Assembly: GCF_002102155.1 (NCBI RefSeq)
Contig: NZ_LQOU01000046.1
Location: forward strand, 37,183 to 101,182
Length of the DNA: 64,000 nucleotides
Direction: 5' to 3'
Source of the DNA: Mycobacterium europaeum
Lineage (GTDB): Bacteria; Actinomycetota; Actinomycetes; Mycobacteriales; Mycobacteriaceae
Below, piece by piece: positions 8,026 through 15,803 of the stretch (its first letter is position 1; each line of letters begins with the position of its first letter). The notes beneath the pieces were generated by a model, which saw only the letters and a list, made by a program, of their open reading frames with translations, did no database searches and had not been told where the DNA came from. The translations under genes were made by a program, and so were the position numbers.

Positions 8026-8460
8026 CTAAGCCCGGGCGGGCAAGTCCGACACCGGGACGAGTGCCAGCGCCGGAATGCCGATAGCTGGCGCCAAACGGTT
8101 CTGCACTGCGACGACGGCCGGTAACGGACGCCAGCTGATCGTCATGGAGTCGATCTTTCCGGTGTCGTCGGTGTGGATGTAGTCCATGCCCTCGACGTTG
8201 GTCGATCCCGCTTTGATCTTGAACACTGCGGCGAAATGCGTGTCGCTGACCAGGAAATCGACAACGGTGAACTCATCGATGATGCCGAGCAAGTGCGTCA
8301 AGATACCTGCCGCCTGGTCGCGACCGACGAACGGCTCCACCACGATTGGGCTCTTGAGCGTGACATTCTCGGCCAGATATTGAGCGGCGCCCTTGGCGTC
8401 GCGGGCATGCATAGCGTCTAAGAACGACTTCAGCCCTGAGGGCAAGCCATTGGTAACCAT
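8026..8460 (-). CDS. SnoaL-like / NTF2-fold protein
   Basis: The start MVTNGLPSG (ATG at 8460) is preferred over a longer reading because GGAGCGAGAG lies just upstream and the extension would run through the promoter and operator. The 144-residue product has the pattern of the NTF2-like superfamily: an N-terminal helix with DAMHARDAKGAAQYLAEN, then LKSPIVVEPFVGRDQAAGIL, DEFTVVDF and GMDYIHTDDTGKIDSMT. Such proteins are hydrolases, isomerases or binding proteins on small lipophilic substrates. A similar protein is encoded at 45876-46298. A palindromic operator lies 30 bases upstream of the start, so it is probably under a repressor. Confidence 0.8.
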   Translation of the reverse strand: MVTNGLPSGLKSFLDAMHARDAKGAAQYLAENVTLKSPIVVEPFVGRDQAAGILTHLLGIIDEFTVVDFLVSDTHFAAVFKIKAGSTNVEGMDYIHTDDTGKIDSMTISWRPLPAVVAVQNRLAPAIGIPALALVPVSDLPARA

Positions 8461-8489
8461 AGGGTCTCTCGCTCCGAGGTTTAGGTTGT

Positions 8490-8503
8490 TAACTGCACAG
8501 TTA
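8490..8503. promoter_or_regulatory. inverted repeat TAACTG-CA-CAGTTA, likely repressor operator
   Basis: Perfect six-base half-sites with a two-base spacer, 30 bases before the SnoaL-like start. On the minus strand it is directly preceded by TATATAC, so it overlaps or abuts the likely -10 element of that gene. This is the geometry expected of a TetR- or MarR-type operator. The cognate regulator is not evident; the nearest TetR gene (9725) has a different operator sequence. Confidence 0.55.
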
Positions 8504-8663
8504 GTATATAAACGTTGGTGCTGTCGCTGCAACCCGAGATCCCGTTGTCGTCCGCATCGGGCGGTCCACGATGAGTGAAGCCGGTCAGCGAGCTCTTATC
8601 CCGCCCGCCCCGCGTGGATCACGTAACAGCCTCGTGAGGCGCGTCAGTGAAGCGTGAGAGCGT

Positions 8664-9599
8664 TCACTTCGATTCGGTTCGTGCCATGTGCCTGGCAGTG
8701 GCGGCGACTCTTTGTCGTTCGGAAGTCCATGCGCTGTCGTCGATGCCGAGTGCGGTGCGCAGCCAAGCCACCGCGGCATGCTGGACGAGCGCCACGCGCT
8801 CCGGGCTCTCGTCGGTGGTGCGGGTGTCGTTGTAGCCTTGGATGCCGCCGAGGCCGTGTTCTCCGCCGGCCAGCACGAGCAGGTCCGTGGCGCCGGGGCT
8901 GAGCCGGTAGCCGTCGAGGAACCAGTCCGGGCCGCGCACACTGAGTGGGGACTGGTCGTGGTCGCCTGCTACCACCAGGCTCGGGGTTGTGAGATCTGCG
9001 AAATCTGGATTCATGAAGGGGAAATACTGTGCGGCCAACGGGGTCAGATCAGGGCCACCGGTTCCGGGCAGGCACAGCAGCAGCGCGGCCTTCACCCGTG
9101 GGTCGGCCATACTTGGCCCAGGTGCGCCACCGGCTTCGATGACGCGTGCGCCGCTGAGCATGCTGGCGGTCTGCGCTCCCCATGAATGTCCAGCCACCAC
9201 CACGCGGCCAACGTCGATGCGTCCGATTAGGCCCGGCACGGCGGCTTCCACGCTGTCGAGTTGATCGAGGATGGCTGTCAGATCCCGGACCCGAATTCGC
9301 CAGATGTCTGGTGTGCGTGGGTCATCGGGGGAAAGCCCAAGGGAGTCGAGATGGGTTGGCTGTATCACGACGAACCCACGCGAAGCCCAGTATTCGCTCA
9401 ACGGTGCGTAGTCGTCCATGGTCAGCGTCATGCCATGCGAAAAGACGATGACCGGCAGGCCCCCACCGTGCGCCGGCGCTGAGACGCGCACTTGCAGGTC
9501 CTGCCCACGGCTTGGGGCGGTCAGGGTAACGGGACGAACTGAGATGACGGGCGTCGTTCGCTCGGCGTGATCCTCGGGAGTCGTGCGGGGGTCGCTCAT
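8664..9599 (-). CDS. alpha/beta hydrolase, chlorophyllase/dienelactone hydrolase-like
   Basis: Start MSDPRTTPED (ATG at 9599) is preferred: AGAAGAGG lies upstream, and the longer frame reads through the operator. The 311-residue protein has the alpha/beta hydrolase order: oxyanion segment VIVFSHGMTLT, a lid region, nucleophile elbow GHSWGAQ, acid segment VVAGDHDQSP and GGEHGLGG carrying the probable catalytic His. No signal peptide, so cytoplasmic. It is divergent from a TetR gene with a shared operator between them, so expression is probably induced by the ligand of that TetR, which may also be the ester substrate. Confidence 0.87.
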   Translation of the reverse strand: MSDPRTTPEDHAERTTPVISVRPVTLTAPSRGQDLQVRVSAPAHGGGLPVIVFSHGMTLTMDDYAPLSEYWASRGFVVIQPTHLDSLGLSPDDPRTPDIWRIRVRDLTAILDQLDSVEAAVPGLIGRIDVGRVVVAGHSWGAQTASMLSGARVIEAGGAPGPSMADPRVKAALLLCLPGTGGPDLTPLAAQYFPFMNPDFADLTTPSLVVAGDHDQSPLSVRGPDWFLDGYRLSPGATDLLVLAGGEHGLGGIQGYNDTRTTDESPERVALVQHAAVAWLRTALGIDDSAWTSERQRVAATARHMARTESK

Positions 9600-9666
9600 G
9601 GTGTCAAACCTCTTCTGGCTCTCTCGGTGATGGGAAGAACCGGGATCTAGGATGAAGCGGAACACG

Positions 9667-9698
9667 GCTCCGTTAGCTTAACGGAGCATCGCTCCGTT
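9667..9698. promoter_or_regulatory. TetR operator array, three GCTCCGTT half-sites
   Basis: In the 125-base space between the divergent hydrolase and TetR genes, the half-site GCTCCGTT occurs three times in alternating orientation: GCTCCGTTA (9667-9675), TAACGGAGC (9679-9687) and GCTCCGTT (9691-9698). Each neighbouring pair forms a perfect inverted repeat with a three-base spacer, so the array could hold two overlapping dimers. Position and symmetry fit control of both promoters by the adjacent TetR protein. Confidence 0.75.
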
Positions 9699-9724
9699 TT
9701 ACAACTGGACCGAGGAGGAGATGT

Positions 9725-10321
9725 GTGACGCCTCAAAAACCCGCAGCTCGCGTGGGTTCGGCCAAGCGCGCCGACGCGCGCCGCAATGAACAAGCACTCT
9801 TGGATGCCGCGGCAGCGGTGTTTGTGCGTGGCGGTGTCGACGCGCCCGTGCGTGAGATCGCGGCCGAGGCCGGCGTCGGGATGGGCACCATCTACCGGCA
9901 TTTCCCCACCCGTGCCGATCTCGTCGTGGCTGTCTTTCGGCATCAACTCGATGCGCTGTCTTCCCTGGACACGATCGTCCCGCCGCCCGACGAGGACCCG
10001 TATGGAGCGCTGCGGTCCTGGGTGCATCGGTTCGCCGACTTCTTGGTGACCAAACACGGGTTGGCTCGGGCGTTACGCTCAGACCAGGCCGGCTTCGACA
10101 CGTTGCATGCCGAATTCCTTGAACGGCTATTACCCGTGTGCGATCGACTGCTGAAAGCTGCCGTGGCGAAGGGTCTTCCGCGGGGCGATGTCCGGACGCT
10201 CGATTTCCTGCACGGCGTCGGCAACCTGTGCATCGGCGTTGAAGCCGATCCCGAGTATGACGTGCACGGCATGATCGATCTGTTCATCGCGGGCTTGGCG
10301 CAACCATTGATTGCCCAGTAG
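9725..10321 (+). CDS. TetR/AcrR family repressor
   Basis: A 198-residue regulator. GTG start at 9725 with AGGAGGAG just upstream. The N-terminal helix-turn-helix is canonical: RRNEQALLDAAAAVFVRGG, then REIAAEAGVGMGTIYRHFPTRADL (residues about 20-65). The C-terminal ligand domain contains LRSWVHRFADFLVTKHG and FLHGVGNLCIG. It is divergent from the alpha/beta hydrolase, with a triple half-site operator between them, and so is the likely repressor of both itself and the hydrolase. Ligand unknown. Confidence 0.92.
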   Translation: MTPQKPAARVGSAKRADARRNEQALLDAAAAVFVRGGVDAPVREIAAEAGVGMGTIYRHFPTRADLVVAVFRHQLDALSSLDTIVPPPDEDPYGALRSWVHRFADFLVTKHGLARALRSDQAGFDTLHAEFLERLLPVCDRLLKAAVAKGLPRGDVRTLDFLHGVGNLCIGVEADPEYDVHGMIDLFIAGLAQPLIAQ

Positions 10322-10354
10322 GCGGCGCGCATCGCGTGCGGTTCGAGGATCCGC

Positions 10355-10390
10355 CATGAAGATGAGAAAAACGCATCCACCATCTTCATG
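10355..10390. terminator. inverted repeat CATGAAGATG / CATCTTCATG
   Basis: Perfect ten-base inverted repeat with a 16-base spacer, starting 34 bases after the TetR stop. Lying between convergent genes (TetR ending 10321, malic enzyme ending 10579), it is best read as part of a bidirectional termination region. Confidence 0.5.
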
Positions 10391-10439
10391 AGAAACCTGC
10401 AAACCTGCTGGGGAAAGACATCGCGATCCGCCACGCAGT

Positions 10440-10476
10440 TTGAGAACCTACAGCGGCGTGTGTTGTAGGTTCTCAA
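10440..10476. terminator. strong hairpin TTGAGAACCTACA / TGTAGGTTCTCAA
   Basis: Perfect 13-base inverted repeat around an 11-base loop, the strongest hairpin noticed in the window. It lies midway between the two convergent genes and can terminate transcription from both sides. The relatively low GC of the stem is unlike surrounding DNA; an origin as the end of a mobile element is an alternative. Confidence 0.55.
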
Positions 10477-10481
10477 GTCCG

Positions 10482-10529
10482 GTGTCCAAGTCTCAAATGC
10501 GGATGTTCAGACGCTGTCCAGTTGGACAC
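10482..10529. repeat. nested inverted repeats around TGTCCA / TGGACA
   Basis: GTGTCCAA (10482-10489) pairs with TTGGACAC (10522-10529), and an inner copy TGTCCA-GT-TGGACA (10515-10528) forms its own perfect dyad. So one half-site occurs three times. This is the third inverted repeat within 175 bases and lies next to the end of the malic enzyme gene. Confidence 0.5.
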
Positions 10530-10578
10530 TCGGGTGAGACCAGGACTCGACCGCAGACCCGCCCGCGCTGTGAAACGC

Positions 10579-12258
10579 TCAACGACGAGCAGGTGGCACG
10601 ACGCCCACTGTGCTGTCGGGATATTCGGGTGTCCACCGCACCTGTGTGATCCGTTGAGCGAGTTCTCGGTCGCTGCGTTCGGGGGCCACTCCGTCGGTTA
10701 CCGCTTGCGTGGCCACCGCGTGGGCGATCCGGACGGCGGCGTCGGGGACGTCCGCCCACTCCGGCAGCAGCGGTTCGTCGGGGTCGGCGAGCGCCGGTGA
10801 CAGGTCCCCCAACGTCGCGGCGGCGACGCGCATCATGTCGTCGGTCACCCGTGTCGCCTGCGCGGCGGTGACTGCGAGCCCTACTGCGGGGAAGATGTAG
10901 ACGTTGTTGCATTGGGCGATCGGACGTGTGGCGCCGTCGCGCTCCACCGGAGCAAAGGGTGAGCCGGTGGCGATCAGGGCACGTCCGTCGGTCCAACGGT
11001 CTAGTTCGGCGGGGTGCGCCTCGGCGCGACTTGTCGGATTGGAGAGCGGAAAGATAATGGGCCGCTGGGTTTTGGCGGCCATTTCCCGCACGATGTCTTC
11101 GGTGAAGGCGCCCGCAGCGGTGGACAGGCCCAGAAGAACCCCGACCTCGACGTTGTGCACGACATCCTTGAGCTGAGCGTGACCCTCCAGCCCCCAACCC
11201 GCCACCCGTCCGGCAGGTTGCGCGAAGTTCCGCTGGGCATCTGTGAGGTCGGCGCGATCGTCAGTGAGTAGCCCAATCACATCGACGACCCAGATCCGTT
11301 GTCGAGCCACCGCTTCGGACAGGCCCTCGTTGACCATCTCCCGCCGGATCATGTCCAGGACGCCGATACCGGCTGAGCCCGCACCCAGCATCACGACCTG
11401 CTGCTCCGACAGCGGGCGGCCGGCGACCTTTGCTGCGCCGTGCAGCGCGCCGAGAGTCACTGCGGCGGTCCCTTGGATATCGTCGTTGAAGGTGAGCAGC
11501 TGATCGCGATAGCGGTCCAGGATCGGCTGCGCATGCGCGGTTGCGAAGTCCTCCCACTGGAGTAACACGTCGGGTAGCTGTTGTTGGACCGCGCTGACGA
11601 ATGTGTCGATGAATGCGTAGTACTCATCGTCGGCGATCCGCCGGTGACGCCAGCCGAGATACAGCGGATCTTCGAGGAGCTCGACGTTGTCGGTGCCGAC
11701 GTCGAGCACGATCGGCAGCGTTCGCGCGGGGTCGATTCCGCCGATGAGTGTGTAGAGCGAGAGCTTGCCGATCGGGATCCCCATGCCGCCGATACCCTGA
11801 TCGCCCAGACCCAGGATCCGCTGCCCGTCGGTCACCACAATGACGTCGACGTCACGCCGGGGCCGATTGCTCAAGATCTCATCAAGACGATCATGGTCCG
11901 GATACGAAATAAACAAACCCCTTGGCCGTCGGTAGATTTCGCCGAAGCGCTGGCACGCCTCGCCAACCGTGGGGGTGTAGACGATCGGCAGACTTTCGCG
12001 AATGTGGTCGTGCAACACGCGGTAGAACAGCGTCTCGTTGCGGTCCTGCAGAGCGCGAAGATAGATGTGTTTGTCAAGATCATCGTGGCGAGAGCGGAAT
12101 TCACGCCAGCAGTGCTCGGCTTGTTGGTCCAGAGTTTTGACTGCCGTCGGTAGCAGGCCCAAGAGTCCAAGCGCGCGTCGCTCCTCCTCGGTGAAGGCGG
12201 TGCCCTTGGTGGTCAGAGCATCAGAAAGTCTTGCTTCACCGCGTATTTGGTCAGACAC
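10579..12258 (-). CDS. mez: malic enzyme (NAD-type malate dehydrogenase, decarboxylating)
   Basis: The GTG at 12258 (VSDQIRGEAR), with AAGGAA upstream, gives 559 residues, close to mycobacterial Mez (about 548); the open frame extends further but that part is low-complexity. The enzyme converts malate to pyruvate and CO2 with reduction of NAD(P). Visible motifs: RNETLFYRVL, SLPIVYTPTVG (malic enzyme signature), VTDGQRILGLGDQG, WEDFAT, LLTFNDDIQGTA (metal ligands), the nucleotide-binding GAGSAGIG and PLSNPTSRAEA, CNNVYIFPAVGL. It supports anaplerosis and lipid synthesis in the cytoplasm. It is convergent with the TetR gene and stands alone as a transcription unit. Confidence 0.93.
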   Translation of the reverse strand: MSDQIRGEARLSDALTTKGTAFTEEERRALGLLGLLPTAVKTLDQQAEHCWREFRSRHDDLDKHIYLRALQDRNETLFYRVLHDHIRESLPIVYTPTVGEACQRFGEIYRRPRGLFISYPDHDRLDEILSNRPRRDVDVIVVTDGQRILGLGDQGIGGMGIPIGKLSLYTLIGGIDPARTLPIVLDVGTDNVELLEDPLYLGWRHRRIADDEYYAFIDTFVSAVQQQLPDVLLQWEDFATAHAQPILDRYRDQLLTFNDDIQGTAAVTLGALHGAAKVAGRPLSEQQVVMLGAGSAGIGVLDMIRREMVNEGLSEAVARQRIWVVDVIGLLTDDRADLTDAQRNFAQPAGRVAGWGLEGHAQLKDVVHNVEVGVLLGLSTAAGAFTEDIVREMAAKTQRPIIFPLSNPTSRAEAHPAELDRWTDGRALIATGSPFAPVERDGATRPIAQCNNVYIFPAVGLAVTAAQATRVTDDMMRVAAATLGDLSPALADPDEPLLPEWADVPDAAVRIAHAVATQAVTDGVAPERSDRELAQRITQVRWTPEYPDSTVGVVPPARR

Positions 12259-12740
12259 GGTCAGATTCCTTCCTAGTCGGGCAGGCAGTGGTTCGGTGAA
12301 TGATTGGTGCGCACGGCCAACTGCTGTCGCCGGCGCGCGACAGCTTGCGCGGTGTCCAACGCGATGCACGCAGTCGAGCATCGGACCCCGGCAAATCGGT
12401 GAATGATCGGCAGAAGTTGCTCGACGGACGCCGCGAGGTCCTCGACAAGTGAGTAAAGAGCGCCCTGGTGTTCGACTTGACCCCCTGATCTCGCAGCTTT
12501 TGGCCTGCGGGGAATCGACGCAGAACGCCTCGGCTGTCGTTCCGCCTCGACGGTGAAGCGCATGGGTCAACCGCGGGGTCGGCGCTGAGGCGCGGGGCAA
12601 TCGCGGATTCCGCGCCCAGCTTCATGCCGCTAACGGTGCCGCGATCGCAGTGCGGCAACCGGGGGCGCTGGCTTAGGAAGCTGAAAGGTGTCGACGCCGA
12701 CCACGGCCTGCTCGTGCATGAACACCTCCGGATGCTTAAC

Positions 12741-12754
12741 GTAACAAAAGTTAC
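12741..12754. promoter_or_regulatory. inverted repeat GTAAC-AAAA-GTTAC
   Basis: Perfect five-base half-sites with a four-base spacer, in an AT-rich patch (CTTAACGTAACAAAAGTTAC) that contrasts with the surrounding sequence. It could be a repressor site or promoter for a minus-strand transcript leading to malic enzyme, though it is almost 500 bases from that start. Confidence 0.35.
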
Positions 12755-12995
12755 ATCAACCCTAGAGCACGCGAACACTGGCGGCACGGCGTGAACCGTT
12801 CAACTGCCGGCATCGCCAGGGCGCGAGATGTTCGACAGCCGCCGCCCACGCCGGAGCCGCCGAAGTACGCACGGCAGAGAAGGTTTGAGTGACCTATTCA
12901 GATCCGCACCGAGTGTGCGGCAATTGGACTCGCCGCGCTGTCGAACGAGCGCGGAGTCCGGATTGTGCTGACTCGGGTCATGCGGCATACTCCTT

Positions 12996-13010
12996 AACGA
13001 AGCTTTCGTT
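12996..13010. promoter_or_regulatory. inverted repeat AACGAA-GCT-TTCGTT upstream of aldehyde dehydrogenase
   Basis: Perfect six-base half-sites with a three-base spacer, about 145 bases before the aldehyde dehydrogenase start. Geometry fits a TetR-type operator. No regulator gene adjoins it. Confidence 0.45.
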
Positions 13011-13153
13011 GCATCTGCTGGTATCTGAGGGAGCGTCCCTCGAGCAATCCAAGATCAGCCGCGGTTCCGCCACCCACGGCGACATGATGGTTATCGGCTT
13101 ACTATCGCCGCTGCAACCGCCGCGGCACGACTCATGACCGCAGGAGGCTCGAG

Positions 13154-14623
13154 ATGGCCACTATCACACCCGCACAAGAGCGTTCGGTCATCGACGCAGT
13201 GCCCAAACAGCTGTTCATCGCTGGGAGTTGGCAAAACGGTCATCACGGAACGTTCACTGTCGAAGACCCAGCTACCGCGCAACCGCTGTGCGAGGTCGCC
13301 GACGCTACCGCCGAGGACGCCATCAGAGCCCTCGATGCCGCGGTCGACGCCGCACCGAGCTTCGCCGCATCCGCTCCGCGCGAGCGTGCCGAGATCCTGC
13401 GGCGCGCGTTCGAACTGATCGTTGCCCGGATTGATGATCTTGCGCTGATCAACACGCTCGAAATGGGCAAGCCCGTCAAGGAGGCAAAGGCCGAGATCCT
13501 CTACGCGGCGGAGTTTTTCCGTTGGTTCTCCGAAGAGGCCGTCCGCATCGACGGACGCTACACCCGCCACACCGACGGTGGAGGCCGCGTGCTCACCCTT
13601 AGGCAGCCGGTCGGGCCCTGTCTGATGATCACACCATGGAACTTCCCACTAGCCATGGGAACTCGCAAGATCGGTCCCGCGATCGCTGCAGGCTGCACGA
13701 TGATCATCAAGCCGGCCGAGCAGACACCACTGTCAATCCTGGCCCTGGCCGCGATCCTGCACGAGGCTGGACTGCCTGGCGGCGTTCTCAACGTCGTCAG
13801 CACGTTGTCGGCACCCGAAGTGCTGGCACCGGTCATCAATGACCCTCGGCTGCGGAAATTGTCATTCACAGGGTCCACACCGGTGGGCCGTGCACTGGTA
13901 AAGCAGTCAGCCGACCAGTTACTCCGTGTGTCAATGGAACTGGGCGGCAATGCGCCGTTCATTGTCTTCGAGGACGCTGACGTCGACGCCGCGGTGGACG
14001 GCGCGATGGTCGCCAAGATGCGCAACAACGGCGAAGCATGCGTCGCCGCCAATCGCTTTCACCTGTCGGACAAGATCGCCGCGGAGTTCATCGACAAGCT
14101 CACCGAGAGGATGAGCGCGCTGCGAATCGGTCGGGGAACCGAGGACAACGTCGACATGGGTCCGCTGATCGATGCCGCACAGCTCAAGACGACCTCCGGG
14201 CTCGTCAGCGACGCGATCGAGCGCGGCGCGGAGGCAGTGATCGGCGGCAAAGCACCCGAGGGCCCCGGCTACTTCTATGAGCCGACTGTCCTTGCGAACA
14301 TCCCAAGCGACGCACCGCTGCGCCAGTCCGAATTGTTTGGCCCGGTGGCCCCGATCTTCACCTTCTCTGACGAGGAACAAGCGATCGCCGACGGCAATGA
14401 CACCGAATACGGCCTCGTGTCCTACCTCTACACAAACGATTTGAAGCGAGCGCTCCGCGTGAGCGAGGCACTACAGACCGGAATGGTCGGCCTCAACCAG
14501 GGCTTGGTGTCCAACCCCCAAGCGCCGTTCGGGGGAGTCAAACAATCCGGATTCGGGCGCGAAGGTGGCTATGAAGGCATCGACGAATACGTCGAAGACA
14601 AGTACATAGCAATCAATCTCTAA
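13154..14623 (+). CDS. aldehyde dehydrogenase, succinate-semialdehyde dehydrogenase-like
   Basis: A 489-residue NAD(P)-dependent aldehyde dehydrogenase; GGAGG lies eight bases before the ATG. It has the expected order of motifs: PWNFPLAMGTRKIGPA, IIKPAEQTPLS, FTGSTPVGRAL (cofactor loop), MELGGNAPFIVF with the general base Glu262, NNGEACVAANRF with the catalytic Cys296, and EEQAIADGNDTEYGL. The GTRKIGPA and FGGVKQSGFGREGG segments place it with GabD-like succinate-semialdehyde dehydrogenases, which feed succinate from 4-aminobutyrate or 4-hydroxybutyrate. The substrate is not certain. It stands alone behind a long upstream region with a palindromic site. Confidence 0.88.
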   Translation: MATITPAQERSVIDAVPKQLFIAGSWQNGHHGTFTVEDPATAQPLCEVADATAEDAIRALDAAVDAAPSFAASAPRERAEILRRAFELIVARIDDLALINTLEMGKPVKEAKAEILYAAEFFRWFSEEAVRIDGRYTRHTDGGGRVLTLRQPVGPCLMITPWNFPLAMGTRKIGPAIAAGCTMIIKPAEQTPLSILALAAILHEAGLPGGVLNVVSTLSAPEVLAPVINDPRLRKLSFTGSTPVGRALVKQSADQLLRVSMELGGNAPFIVFEDADVDAAVDGAMVAKMRNNGEACVAANRFHLSDKIAAEFIDKLTERMSALRIGRGTEDNVDMGPLIDAAQLKTTSGLVSDAIERGAEAVIGGKAPEGPGYFYEPTVLANIPSDAPLRQSELFGPVAPIFTFSDEEQAIADGNDTEYGLVSYLYTNDLKRALRVSEALQTGMVGLNQGLVSNPQAPFGGVKQSGFGREGGYEGIDEYVEDKYIAINL

Positions 14624-14913
14624 CCACAGGCCCTACCTCGTGCGACGAGCGGTCCATCAGCCGCACGCCCGCAGCGTGCAGGCCATGCACGGGGATGAGG
14701 ACCTGTCCGCGGCCTTGCCGTCGTACAGCGTGAGACAAGCCGGTCTGGACATCAGCTGAGACAACTTCGATCGCCGCGGATCGCGTCGTCGTGACGGAGC
14801 TTGAGTTCCCCGTCGAGATTGGCGATGGTGATAGCGACGCCGGCGCTTCGTCGCTGTCGGGGAGCGCGCCCACAAAAGTCGGAGAGGAAATCGCCAAGTG
14901 ACCATCAGGAACC

Positions 14914-15702
14914 ATGCCGAGGCAGCGCTTTCGATCTGCCGAAGCCGGGGCCCGCTCGATGAGTGCTGAGTTGCGACTGGCAATTGCGTCCGCCCCCATG
15001 TTCGACGGGCTGGATAGCAAGCATGTGGACTTCCTGGCCGCCGAGAGCCGTGCGATCTTCCTGCCCGCGGGCCAGGTGCTGTTCCGTAAAGGGACCCCAT
15101 CGACCGGCTTCTACATGGTGCGCGACGGCCTCATGCAGCTTTCGGTTTCCAATTCGGAAGGCGTGGTCAAGGTAGTGGAGATCATCAGGCCGGGCGGTGC
15201 TTTCGGCCATGCAGTGATGTTCGTACACGAGCCCTATCCGGTGGACGCCACCGCGCTGGTCGACACGCATCTGGTGTTCGTCCCCGCAGCCGCGGTCGAT
15301 CGGGTCCTCGACGAAGAGCCCGCGATGGCACGCATCATGCTGGCGTCGATGGCGCGTCGGCTGCAAAGCAAGATTCAGGACATTGCCATGCTGTCTCTGC
15401 AATCCGCGACGCAGCGGATCGTTGCCTACATCCTCGGCGCGATAGGCGCGGGGACTTACAGCGTGGGTGGGGGAGCCGGCGTTTCCGAAAGCGATGCGAG
15501 CCGAGCCGCCCCCTCGGCCAGCGTCGAGCTACCGGCCCTCAAGCAGGTGCTGGCCTCACGGTTGGGCATGACGCCCGAGACCTTCTCCCGCGCGATACGC
15601 ACCCTTACCGATAAGGGCCTGATTCGGACGGATGGCGCAGTGGTGCAGATCCCTGATGTCGCGGCGCTGGATGCGTATGCCCGGAGCGTCTCCATCCTGT
15701 GA
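14914..15702 (+). CDS. Crp/FNR family transcription regulator, HcpR/DNR-like by context
   Basis: 262 residues from the ATG at 14914 (preceded by CAGGAACC) or 247 from MSAELRLA at 14959; the second start lacks a good binding site, so the first is used. Cyclic-nucleotide-binding fold at residues about 30-145 (MFDGLDSKHVDFLA, FYMVRDGLMQLSV, PGGAFGHAVMF), then a dimer helix, and a C-terminal winged helix ASRLGMTPETFSRAIRTL. There is no N-terminal cysteine cluster as in Fnr. It lies 101 bases before hcp in the same direction, with an FNR/DNR-like box between, so it is the probable NO-responsive activator of hcp-hcr. In other bacteria HcpR and DNR, of this family, do that job. Confidence 0.87.
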   Translation: MPRQRFRSAEAGARSMSAELRLAIASAPMFDGLDSKHVDFLAAESRAIFLPAGQVLFRKGTPSTGFYMVRDGLMQLSVSNSEGVVKVVEIIRPGGAFGHAVMFVHEPYPVDATALVDTHLVFVPAAAVDRVLDEEPAMARIMLASMARRLQSKIQDIAMLSLQSATQRIVAYILGAIGAGTYSVGGGAGVSESDASRAAPSASVELPALKQVLASRLGMTPETFSRAIRTLTDKGLIRTDGAVVQIPDVAALDAYARSVSIL

Positions 15703-15721
15703 CCACCCCCACAGGCCTGAC

Positions 15722-15735
15722 TTGATCTAGGTCAA
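15722..15735. promoter_or_regulatory. FNR/DNR-like box TTGA-N6-TCAA
   Basis: TTGATCTAGGTCAA has perfect TTGA/TCAA half-sites with the six-base spacing of FNR/DNR/NNR boxes. It lies 20 bases after the regulator stop and its centre is 75 bases before the hcp start, a position suited to activation. It is the most plausible binding site for the upstream Crp/FNR protein. Confidence 0.65.
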
Positions 15736-15803
15736 AGGCACCGCTTCCGCCGGTTCGTAGCGTGAGTTCGTCAATCGCGTACCGCCGCCGGAGGAGACCT
15801 CGA

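Larger units (their letters stand above)
12259..13153. other. 895-base region without a supported gene
   Basis: Separates the divergent malic enzyme and aldehyde dehydrogenase genes. A 96-residue minus-strand frame (12273-12563) contains a somewhat protein-like stretch VEHQGALYSLVEDLAASVEQ but lacks a clear start context and a known family; I do not call it. Two perfect dyads (12741 and 12996) are annotated separately. The stretch may contain an eroded gene. Confidence 0.5.

Noticed and set aside
10355..10529. Insertion sequence between TetR and malic enzyme
   Set aside because: No transposase fragment and no target duplication were found; only inverted repeats, which fit a terminator between convergent genes.
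12273..12563. 96-residue minus-strand protein before malic enzyme
   Set aside because: No clear binding site, start or family; a partly protein-like stretch is not enough to call it.
14624..14913. Gene fragment before the Crp/FNR gene
   Set aside because: Frames on both strands give unremarkable sequence; no motif supports a relic.
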